Position numbers and translations under genes: made by a program. Below the pieces are notes generated by a model. It saw nothing but the letters and a program-made list of their open reading frames with translations, ran no database searches and was not told where the DNA came from. A stretch of DNA of 24,259 bases from Sedimentisphaerales bacterium (GTDB lineage Bacteria; Planctomycetota; Phycisphaerae; Sedimentisphaerales; SM23-30), in NCBI GenBank assembly GCA_030634605.1, contig DAOWAK010000001.1, forward strand, positions 1-24,259. The letters are read 5' to 3'. This document shows positions 8,385-15,700 of the stretch, piece by piece (position 1 is the first letter of the stretch; every line of letters begins with the position of its first letter).

Positions 8385-11300
8385 TCATCCCAGAATCCAT
8401 CGCGTGCGAGCCAGATTGGCTATCAGATGATCTCCTACAGCATCGTTGATGCCGGTCGCAAAATCGGTAAAGCTGTTGTGGCTGCACTGAATCTTACGGA
8501 TGAAACCCTCGCCATTATTGGCTGTCAGTTTACCATATACTCTGTCGCCCACCAGCAGTTGATCGATATTGCCGTACAAACTGTTAATCCCGGCTTGGGC
8601 TGTTATATCGCCGCCGACCTTCACGGTACCGACCCTGCTGCCGGCTGTAATCTGACCAGCCAGATCACCGGTAACATTAAGCTGCATAATGAATGAATCG
8701 GCGTTAATGATGCCGGACAAATTTCCGGGGCTTTCCTCGGTCCCGGCATTGATTGAGCGAATTACCCCATCAACATCCAGAACAGTAATGTCAATGTCGC
8801 CACCCGCCGAAAGCGTATTCAGCAATCCGCGTCCCGAACCACTCACCGAAACTGAAGAGCTTTCGATATCACCGCCAACATTAACCGTTCGGATTGCACG
8901 ATAAGCCGACAGATTCGCAGTTAAATTTTCACCAACCGAGAGAGTTGACATCTGTCCCGTTTTCCCGCCGGCCACAAGATTACCTGCCAGGCTGCCGCCG
9001 ACATTAACACTTCGAATGGCCCCGGCAACATCAAGGTCAATATCAGCATCTTCTACAACATTAAGACTGCCAAAGCCGGCCCGGTTGCCGTCAATGTTGA
9101 AATCGCCGCCGACAAGATCACCACCAACATTAACCTTGCGAACCATAGCAGCGTTGACCGTCAGATTTTGCACGTCGCCGGCAACCTCCAGAGTCCCAAA
9201 GATCGCCCGACTGCCGCCAACATTAATAACGGTGTCGCTGACCGAGTCGGCCTGAATATTCTGAATAAGCCCGGCATTGATGGTGCTGTTGGTTATCGCC
9301 CCATTCACCACCAGGCGGTTAAGCAAGGACACTCGCTTGCCCTCAATATCAATCTCCGCGTTTTCAATGTCACCATTGATAACCACCGTCCGGAAACCGC
9401 CCGAAGCAATCTCGCCGCTGAGCCCGCCCGTGCTGAACGTGGAAACCGTCCCCGCCACCGACAAACCACCCAGGCTGCCACTGATATCAATTGTCCTGAT
9501 CCAGCCGTCGCTGTCCAGATTCCCGACCGAGCCATCAATTTCGATAGTGTTAAAGGAACCACCCGTGATGATGATCTCACCAATCTGAACCGCACCGTCG
9601 CCACCATCACTTTTAACCGTAATGGAAAGTGATCCTCTGCGGACCGCGTCCAGGTTGATAGTCTCGATGTGATAGCCGTTCTGGATATCACCGTCAAAAG
9701 TAACCTCGGCACTAGTGCCCCGGCCCAGTTGCAGTTCTATCTCGTCACCGTCAGCGTCAGTAAAGCTATAAGAATCGCCGCCGGAAATTTCCGCCGTATC
9801 CAACGCCAGGTATAACTGACTGATAAGGTCCAGCTCCATAACCGGATTGTCCGGATCGTTGCTGTTAATGATAAGGGTGTCGCTATAGCTGCCTAATTCA
9901 TCGCTGCTGAAAATTATCGTCGCCGATAACGCCTGACCCGCTGACAGCGTCAGCCCCTCAGCTGGAACACCTCCAATATTGAAAAATTCACCCGACGCCA
10001 ACGCTACCGAAGAAATTGTCAGATCGGCCGAGCCATGATTAACCAGATTAATCGCATAACCGGCTTGAGCCGTACCCGTTCCATCGGTCGTCAACACGCC
10101 AAAATCTATCAGCGGAATATCCGGATTGGCAATTTCGCCGTCATTCGGCGTAACATCCACCACCAGCTCCGGCTGCACCGCCGTCCCCGCCAAAGCTATG
10201 GTGAGATCGCCCTGATCGGGATCATTGCTCATCAGCGTCATAATCGCTTCATGCAAACCTCTCTGCTCCGGGGAGAACAACAGCGAAATATTCTGCTGAG
10301 CCCCGGGAGAAATTACGTAATTAACCGTGCTGCTGTTGAGCGACTGGCTGCTCATCGCCTGACTGTTCATCGCCTGACTGTTCATCGCCTGGCTGGTAAT
10401 TAATTCAAAAGCGTCGAAATCTCTCCCGCCGATCACTATCGAGTTAATGTTCAGCGGAGCCGATCCATTATTCCTGACCGCAAATGAAATCTGCCTGTTG
10501 CCCCTTACCGGAGTCTGTTCAAATTCCAGATCCGACACCGGCTGCGAATTGGCATCAACCAGCAAAATGTCCGGTTCAGTAATAATTTCAACTTCGTTTA
10601 TCGTAGCCGTCGCCGCGGCAATGTTGCTGAGATTGCCCGTGTCATCCACCGCCTGAGCGAAAATCTCCACCGGACCGACGGAAAAATCATCCGTCCCGCC
10701 GCTCCAACTCCAACCGTCACCACCATTGGTATCGCTGCCCAACAGCGTGTCAATCGCAACATTCAGACTGCCGTTGCCATCGGCGTCCGCGTAAAATTTA
10801 ACGGCCGTAACATTTCCAACCGTATCGCCGACCCCATTGGCCACCAGACTGATATCATCGCCCTGTTCAACTTCATCGGGATTGACCGTCACCGAACCTA
10901 TCGTTGGCATGGTATCCGCCGGCTCCACTGTAGCTGTAGCAGTTGCCGTGTCACTCCATTGCCCCTGATTATCTTGCGCCCGCACAAAATAACGGTTCGT
11001 CCCCACCGTTAGAGAGTTACTCGAACCATTCCAACTCCAGCCGCCGGCGCCGCTGGTATCGCTGCCCAGCAACGTGTCCAGATCGGCGTCCAGAGTCCCG
11101 TTATTGTTAGCATCCAGATAGAACTCCACCCGGTTGATACTGCCGTCGGAATCCAGAGGATTCTCCGCCGTTAAGGTGTAGCCCTGACCGATGATAATCG
11201 TACCCGGTTCAACAATCAGTCCATTAACCACCGGAGACTCATTGGGCAGAACCACTTCAACATCAACACTTGCGGTATTACTCCAGGCACCCTGATCATC

Positions 11301-13220
11301 ACGCGCCCGCGTGAAAAAGGTATTGACCCCGGCACTGATCGCTCCGTTAGTTCCGGCCCAACTCCAACCGCCGGCACTACTGGTGTCGCTGCCCAGCAAA
11401 GTGTCCAGCCCCGTTTCCAAAGTTCCATTATTGTTGGCGTCCAGGTAGAATTCAACCGCAGTCACACTGCCGTCACTATCCTGGGCCTGATTAGCCACCA
11501 GGTTGATTTCATCACCAATCGTAACCGGACCCACCGGACCACTCAGCGATCCGACACTGGGTGCGGAATTGGTTTGATCTGCTAAAACTTCAACAGTAGT
11601 GGTTACCACCGAACTCCACTGCCCAATATTATCCTGAGCCTGAGCAAAAAATCGCACCGTACCAGCATCCCAACCGGCACTGCTGCCGGCCCAGTCCCAG
11701 CCGTCACCGCCATTGTTGTCGCTACCCAAGGGTAAATCACTTCCCGGGTCATAAGTGTTGTTCTTGTTGCTGTCCAGGTAAAACTTAACCTGGACAACCG
11801 TACCGTCGGCATCATTAACATTATTCGCCGACAGGATGACATTACCACCCTGGTTAACCGACGACTCACTGCCCTCTATCGAACCAATGGTCGGCGGATT
11901 ATTAGGCGGCGCAACTACTCCGCTGCCGCTGACCGTATTGCTCCAGTCATTATCATTATCCCGCGCCCGGGCAAAATACAAATTGGTCCCCACCGGCAGA
12001 CTTCCCGACGCATCGGACCAAGACCAACCGGATGAACTGGAAACGTCCACGCCCAGCAGAGTATCAGAACCGATTTCCAGCGTTCCGTTACCATTGGTAT
12101 CCCGGTAGAATTCCACTCTGTTAACCGCACCATCCGAATCACTCACGCCTAGAGCACTTATCGTAACGTATTCAGGCTGATAAACCATAATCGGATTAAC
12201 CTGCAGAGCGCTGATGGTCGGTGCCACATTGGGCAGCGTATCGATATTTACCGACAAACCGGAACTGTTGTTATTTTCGTTTGATTCCATAACCACGTTG
12301 CCGCTGTCAGCTTTAATAATAATGTAATACTGCCCGTCAGCAAAGGATCCCTCCGCCGGCATGGTTATGGTAGTCGTCTGGTTGGTACTGGCGCCACTGG
12401 CCAGAGATGCCAATGAAATTGTCCTTAAAGTCGTGTCCCCCGCATCATAGTTAGCGTCGCCGGAGATTACTATCGTTGCGTTGAAATTGCCGCTGTTGGA
12501 TTGGCCGGTGTTTTGCGCCTGAAAATCAAATTGATAACTCTGGCCCCATTGGGCACTTGCTCCGCCGGTATCAAGATCAACATTACTAACCTGCAAATCA
12601 GCCGGCGGCACCGCGGAAGAAATCGAAATCATCGAGCTGGCCTGGCCCTGATCCGAAATCACCAGCACATAATAATCACCGTTCGGAACCACACCCTGCT
12701 CCGGCAGCGTCACACTCACATTCGACGACATATCAAAAAACGCCTGCCCGCCCGTCAGCGAGGTATTGCGCAAAACAATATCATTGCCGTCGTAAGTGGT
12801 GTCGGTGCTCAACACGATCGTCAGACCAACCGATTCCGGCTCGGCATAACCGGTTACCATTGCCGCCTGCGGATTAACAGCCAGATACCACATTCGCAGC
12901 TCGCCATTGTCCACTATTACGTCCGGCGCCAAAACCTGATGCGAATCAAACCCGCTCGCCGAAGGACTAACGATTGGATTGGGATTGATGTCCCAGGGGC
13001 CAAACGGCGAATCACTCTTAGCCACACCCAGCACCCGTTCTTCATCCTCCAGACCGGTGAAAAACAAATAAAACTTCCCGTCCGGACCAGCAACCAGCGA
13101 AGGCTCCGCCGCACTGCCGCTCATCCAGCTCGGTCCGTCACCGTAAGTCAAAATCGGTTCCGACCGCTTAGTCCAGTTAATCCCGTCTGAAGAAGTTGCC
13201 GCCAGCAGATGAACACCCAT
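8385..13220 (-). CDS. Giant surface protein, C-terminal part (after in-frame TGA)
   Basis: This open frame of 1611 codons has no signal peptide and continues, in the same frame, the upstream 223-233-codon ORF across one TGA. Residues 1-125 complete a five-bladed-propeller-like glycosidase-type domain (SSDGINWTKR, LVAGPDGKFYLFFTG, SDSPFGPWD). Residues about 207-325 form a CARDB-like domain (DLQVSNVDLDTGG to ESNENNNSS). Five Ig-like repeats of about 100 residues follow (about 333-870), each with a DxNxNGxL calcium-loop-like motif. Two ASPM/HYDIN-like domains come next (SFAVRNNGSAPLNINSIVIG, LVNHGSADLTISSVALASG). The C-terminal third is a beta-helix of short repeats (VNVGGDL, VNGDIEN, INAG). I infer an extracellular carbohydrate-binding or adhesive protein; enzymatic activity is unproven. 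The C-terminus lacks an obvious anchor. The ATG at 13220 has no ribosome binding site, and translation is more likely to come from the upstream start. Confidence 0.8.
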   Translation of the reverse strand: MGVHLLAATSSDGINWTKRSEPILTYGDGPSWMSGSAAEPSLVAGPDGKFYLFFTGLEDEERVLGVAKSDSPFGPWDINPNPIVSPSASGFDSHQVLAPDVIVDNGELRMWYLAVNPQAAMVTGYAEPESVGLTIVLSTDTTYDGNDIVLRNTSLTGGQAFFDMSSNVSVTLPEQGVVPNGDYYVLVISDQGQASSMISISSAVPPADLQVSNVDLDTGGASAQWGQSYQFDFQAQNTGQSNSGNFNATIVISGDANYDAGDTTLRTISLASLASGASTNQTTTITMPAEGSFADGQYYIIIKADSGNVVMESNENNNSSGLSVNIDTLPNVAPTISALQVNPIMVYQPEYVTISALGVSDSDGAVNRVEFYRDTNGNGTLEIGSDTLLGVDVSSSSGWSWSDASGSLPVGTNLYFARARDNDNDWSNTVSGSGVVAPPNNPPTIGSIEGSESSVNQGGNVILSANNVNDADGTVVQVKFYLDSNKNNTYDPGSDLPLGSDNNGGDGWDWAGSSAGWDAGTVRFFAQAQDNIGQWSSVVTTTVEVLADQTNSAPSVGSLSGPVGPVTIGDEINLVANQAQDSDGSVTAVEFYLDANNNGTLETGLDTLLGSDTSSAGGWSWAGTNGAISAGVNTFFTRARDDQGAWSNTASVDVEVVLPNESPVVNGLIVEPGTIIIGQGYTLTAENPLDSDGSINRVEFYLDANNNGTLDADLDTLLGSDTSGAGGWSWNGSSNSLTVGTNRYFVRAQDNQGQWSDTATATATVEPADTMPTIGSVTVNPDEVEQGDDISLVANGVGDTVGNVTAVKFYADADGNGSLNVAIDTLLGSDTNGGDGWSWSGGTDDFSVGPVEIFAQAVDDTGNLSNIAAATATINEVEIITEPDILLVDANSQPVSDLEFEQTPVRGNRQISFAVRNNGSAPLNINSIVIGGRDFDAFELITSQAMNSQAMNSQAMSSQSLNSSTVNYVISPGAQQNISLLFSPEQRGLHEAIMTLMSNDPDQGDLTIALAGTAVQPELVVDVTPNDGEIANPDIPLIDFGVLTTDGTGTAQAGYAINLVNHGSADLTISSVALASGEFFNIGGVPAEGLTLSAGQALSATIIFSSDELGSYSDTLIINSNDPDNPVMELDLISQLYLALDTAEISGGDSYSFTDADGDEIELQLGRGTSAEVTFDGDIQNGYHIETINLDAVRRGSLSITVKSDGGDGAVQIGEIIITGGSFNTIEIDGSVGNLDSDGWIRTIDISGSLGGLSVAGTVSTFSTGGLSGEIASGGFRTVVINGDIENAEIDIEGKRVSLLNRLVVNGAITNSTINAGLIQNIQADSVSDTVINVGGSRAIFGTLEVAGDVQNLTVNAAMVRKVNVGGDLVGGDFNIDGNRAGFGSLNVVEDADIDLDVAGAIRSVNVGGSLAGNLVAGGKTGQMSTLSVGENLTANLSAYRAIRTVNVGGDIESSSVSVSGSGRGLLNTLSAGGDIDITVLDVDGVIRSINAGTEESPGNLSGIINADSFIMQLNVTGDLAGQITAGSRVGTVKVGGDITAQAGINSLYGNIDQLLVGDRVYGKLTANNGEGFIRKIQCSHNSFTDFATGINDAVGDHLIANLARTRWILG
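10341..10400 (-). repeat. 15-bp tandem microrepeat inside surface gene
   Basis: Four consecutive 15-base units lie in frame. The two central ones (10356-10370 and 10371-10385) are identical and the outer two are degenerate. They encode SQAMN-type pentapeptides (SQAMNSQAMNSQAMSSQSLN) inserted in a loop of the first ASPM/HYDIN-like domain. In-frame unit length means copy-number change would not break the gene. Confidence 0.8.
10605..12230 (-). repeat. Five tandem Ig-like protein repeats
   Basis: Five diverged repeats of roughly 100 codons each begin with APTISALQVNP, NPPTIGSIEGSE, APSVGSLSGPVG, SPVVNGLIVEPG and MPTIGSVTVNP. Each then has a VEFY/VKFY strand, a D-x-N-x-N-G-x-L loop, LLGSD and GWSW or GWDW. 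Repeats 3 and 4 are the most alike at the DNA level. The loop resembles calcium-binding loops of dockerin or thrombospondin type 3 repeats, so calcium-stiffened stalk function is a reasonable inference. Confidence 0.82.
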
Positions 13221-13253
13221 TGTCGATGGATTATTGCCCGTGTAGCTGTTACC

Positions 13254-13925
13254 TCAGTAAATCATCACATACTGGCCCTGATGCTCAATTATCGTCGGAC
13301 AATAAATCGCGTCATTATCATACCAGTTCGCCGTCGGCTCCAGGATAGGATCGTCACTGTAACGGGTAAAATTAACGCCATCGGTCGATTTCGCCAGGGC
13401 AAACTTGGCCGGGAAACCCTTGATCGGATTACCCTCATTCTCATAACCGGAATAATAAAGCCAGTATTCCCCACCTGTTTTCAGGATAAAACAACCTTCC
13501 AGATTCTCATCAAATTCTCCGTCCCGCCCTTGCATAACCATACCGTGAAATGGATTATTGTTGTGCACGTAATTCCAGTTGATCCCGTCACTGGAAATCG
13601 CCTCTGTAATAATCGTCCTGATGCTATTAACATCCAGCCCGGTGTTGAACATCCGATAAATATCGCCGTCCTTGATTACCGATGGATCCGCAGCAACCGA
13701 ATACTGTCCGGTAAACACCGCGTCGGAAAGCTTGTCCCACCCCTGCCAGCCGTTGTAAGAAATGTCCAGATCAACCGCATCGCCCCATTCGGGATTAACA
13801 TCATTGATATCCAGTTCCACAATCGGCTGGCCGCTTAGCATCAGCCGATTTTCCAGCTGTTCGAGTTGAATCCTGCTTTGCCCCCTGTGTTTGGAAACCA
13901 AATTATTTCTCTTTTGCGTTGCCAA
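13254..13925 (-). CDS. Giant surface protein, N-terminal part (ends at in-frame TGA)
   Basis: The frame opens upstream at TTG 13955, but I choose the TTG at 13925 because AGGAG sits six bases before it; this gives 223 residues. Residues about 20-31 (LEQLENRLMLSG) match the N-terminal LEPRxLLSG-type motif found on many planctomycete exported proteins. A propeller-like domain follows with repeated Asp-box-like phrases (SSDGINWNYV, STDGVNFTRYSDDPI) and the strand IEHQGQYVMIY. That strand is cut by TGA (13256-13254). The frame continues as GNSYTGNNPSTMGVHLL, which completes the blade, so the stop falls inside a domain. TGG (Trp) is one transition away. The start context GGAGAATATTTTG recurs almost exactly before the NifX-like gene. 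Confidence 0.77.
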   Translation of the reverse strand: MATQKRNNLVSKHRGQSRIQLEQLENRLMLSGQPIVELDINDVNPEWGDAVDLDISYNGWQGWDKLSDAVFTGQYSVAADPSVIKDGDIYRMFNTGLDVNSIRTIITEAISSDGINWNYVHNNNPFHGMVMQGRDGEFDENLEGCFILKTGGEYWLYYSGYENEGNPIKGFPAKFALAKSTDGVNFTRYSDDPILEPTANWYDNDAIYCPTIIEHQGQYVMIY

Positions 13926-13955
13926 AATATTCTCCTGCCCTTCTCTTTTTGCCAA

Positions 13956-14962
13956 AAACTTAAATAACCACAGTCCGTCTCATCCCGTCATCATGCCCCA
14001 AGCCCGGTGGTAACTACCTGATTTACCTCTCGGTAATCACCTGGATCGTTTTTGGCTGCCTCCATTAATTGCCGCGATTTACGCGACCTCACTCTCTTTT
14101 CTTTCCACACGCGCAGACTTTCAGGTCTGGGCCAATCAAAAAGGGGCCATAGTCTGCGGCGGGGGAAATTCGCTCCTAAATATAAGGTAAAAAATAAAAC
14201 CGCCCCGACCAAATGATCGAGACGGTTTTATTTGCTTTTATAAAAAAACTGTTTTACCTAATCCTTATCTTCACCCCCACTTACCAACACTCCTGCCCCC
14301 TGTATCAATTATTCCGACTGTATCAATAGATCAGCCATGTCCGATATTATTTTCCGCCCCACCGTTGCCCAGGAAAAACCACCCTGAACCACGCCCGATA
14401 ATCCGCGCAAAGCATTGAAATAAACATCCAAGATAATCAACCGAGAGACAGACCTGCAGCGATGGTAATCGACATCTTCTGTCTTTTTTTGGAACAGAAA
14501 TAAACACAAAAAACACCCCCAGAACCATCCTCTATCCAGATGTAGATGGTCCGTTACAGGTACCAACAATGAACACAGACAGCACCCCCTTATCATGATG
14601 CCCACTGTCCATTAATGAGGCCAAAAACGAGGCGCGACACCGCAAAATCGTCCATTAAGGTGGGTAAGATGTAACGATTATAACGAACCGAAAGTGAGAA
14701 AAGCGCATTTTTTAGTGCCAAAAGATGGCGAAAGTTGGGTGTTTTTGGCAGAAATTGAGTAGAAACTCACGTAAAGTTGGCAGTAATTCACCGTTTTTAA
14801 CAGTTTCAAAAATGGCAGTGTTCAAAATTGCCACACAATCTCGCCTGGCCGATTCATTACTCAGCTACGCTGCGAAGAGTTTTAATGAGCCTCATTCATA
14901 CCGGAAAACAAACTGAATCGGCAGACGATGGGATTGGATATGGGAAATACCCCCTTCAAAAA
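13956..14962. other. About 1 kb without a convincing gene
   Basis: Short open frames at 13991-14212 (-), 14309-14605 (-) and 14725-14916 (+) have no ribosome binding site or recognisable domain. The region holds one AT-rich bidirectional terminator at 14192-14233. Between about 14720 and 14830 there are imperfect repeats of 'ttggcag-aatt'. The direct repeat tccattaa occurs at about 14608 and 14651. Nothing else is supportable. Confidence 0.6.
14192..14233. terminator. AT-rich bidirectional terminator-like hairpin
   Basis: AAATAAAACCG (14192-14202) pairs perfectly with CGGTTTTATTT (14223-14233), with an inner CGA/TCG extension. The stem carries its own A- and T-runs. No gene end lies immediately beside it. 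On the minus strand it would stop transcripts running on from the tRNA-Pro/tRNA-Gly unit before they enter the surface-protein gene. Confidence 0.6.
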
Positions 14963-15034
<72 letters not shown>

Positions 15035-15158
15035 TAAGTGCTTTAATAGCAATCATATATACCGATTTGCCGCTGGTTTCTCGACTTTTTGAAGCGACCA
15101 GCGGAAGCGTCAAACTGCCCACCGAGACCGCGGCGTTATGCCCGTCGCGGCGAGCGAC

Positions 15159-15233
15159 TCGGGGCGACAGGACTTGAACCTGCGACCTCGTGACCCCCAG
15201 TCACGCGCGCTAGCCAAACTGCGCCACGCCCCG
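15159..15233 (-). tRNA. tRNA-Pro(GGG)
   Basis: The acceptor stem CGGGGCG/CGCCCCG is perfect and starts with the C1-G72 pair typical of bacterial tRNA-Pro, with discriminator A. The anticodon stem CGTGA/TCACG encloses CTGGGGG, so the anticodon is GGG and reads CCC. The T-arm contains GGTTCAAGTCC. No CCA is encoded. Confidence 0.95.
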
Positions 15234-15276
15234 GACTTACAGCAATCACCTACCAACTGCCGTTCATCGGGTGGCT

Positions 15277-15305
15277 TTTATACCAGATTTCCCGCTATGG
15301 TTCAA
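15277..15305 (-). promoter_or_regulatory. Promoter of the tRNA-Pro/tRNA-Gly unit
   Basis: On the minus strand TTGAAC (15305-15300) and TATAAA (15282-15277) are 17 bases apart. Transcription would begin about 37 bases before tRNA-Pro. Both tRNAs lie downstream on the same strand with no terminator between them, only an 8-bp stem (15070-15077 with 15097-15104) without a T-run. Confidence 0.6.
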
Positions 15306-15591
15306 TGGCCTGGAAAAATATAAATCCGTTGCCAGCCCGGTTATTTATGTAATTCACTGACAGTTAACTATTTACCGCTAAATTGTCCACCTTGGTTTTG
15401 ATAACTATAGTCATTCAGATCGGGCACAAAAGATCCAGCCTTGACAGGAAACCCCATTTTCTTATATATTTTCTTATATATCAAGGCTGATAGTGGATTT
15501 AGGCGAAATCGGCAATGCCAGGCAACTTGGTTTAGCTGCAATGGTTTTTGAAAATTACCGTAAAGGCTTGATAAAGAATGTGTTACATTAC
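15306..15591. other. Intergenic region between divergent tRNA promoters
   Basis: Outside the two promoter features I see no gene here. An open frame starting with GTG at 15493 runs through the tRNA-Cys gene and has no ribosome binding site, so it is not counted. The stretch from 15436 to 15489 is bounded by a 9-bp inverted repeat. Confidence 0.6.
15441..15480 (+). promoter_or_regulatory. Promoter with duplicated -10, upstream of tRNA-Cys
   Basis: A perfect TTGACA (15441-15446) is followed after 16 bases by TATATA (15463-15468). A 12-base tandem duplication (TTTTCTTATATA at 15457-15468 and 15469-15480) creates a second TATATA. The whole is enclosed by an inverted repeat, CAGCCTTGA (15436-15444) with TCAAGGCTG (15481-15489), which overlaps the -35 box. 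It would drive tRNA-Cys and possibly the peptidase gene. Confidence 0.6.
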
Positions 15592-15664
15592 GGCGGCGTG
15601 GCCAAGTGGACTAAGGCAGCGGATTGCAAATCCGCCATCGTGGGTTCGAATCCCACCGCCGCCT
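15592..15664 (+). tRNA. tRNA-Cys(GCA)
   Basis: The acceptor stem GGCGGCG/CGCCGCC is perfect and the discriminator is U, as usual for tRNA-Cys. The anticodon stem GCGGA/TCCGC holds loop TTGCAAA, so the anticodon is GCA. The T-arm reads GGGTTCGAATCCC. No CCA is encoded. The lipoprotein peptidase gene starts 36 bases downstream, without a terminator between, so readthrough is possible. Confidence 0.95.
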
Positions 15665-15700
15665 GTTTCTTAACCTCCCATCTTTTAAGGAATTATAATC

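Noticed and set aside
10605..12230. CRISPR-like periodicity in the surface gene
   Set aside because: The roughly 300-base period is from diverged protein-domain repeats in one reading frame; there are no short identical repeats with unique spacers.
13221..13256. Selenocysteine at the in-frame TGA of the surface gene
   Set aside because: A 6-bp stem with loop CGACA occurs about 23-39 bases after the TGA, but it lacks the conserved G/U features of a bacterial SECIS. A Sec residue inside a propeller strand of a structural protein also has no precedent I know.
13991..14212. 73-codon minus-strand ORF beside the terminator
   Set aside because: Its start codon lies inside the terminator hairpin and it has no recognisable domain.
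14309..14605. 98-codon minus-strand ORF with hydrophobic, Cys-rich start
   Set aside because: No ribosome binding site, no domain, and low-complexity residue use; more likely a chance frame in the gene-poor region.
14725..14916. 63-codon plus-strand ORF (MAKVGCFWQKLS...)
   Set aside because: No clear ribosome site, and the DNA consists of imperfect 'ttggcag-aatt' repeats. It could be part of a dispersed repeat, but I cannot support it as a gene.
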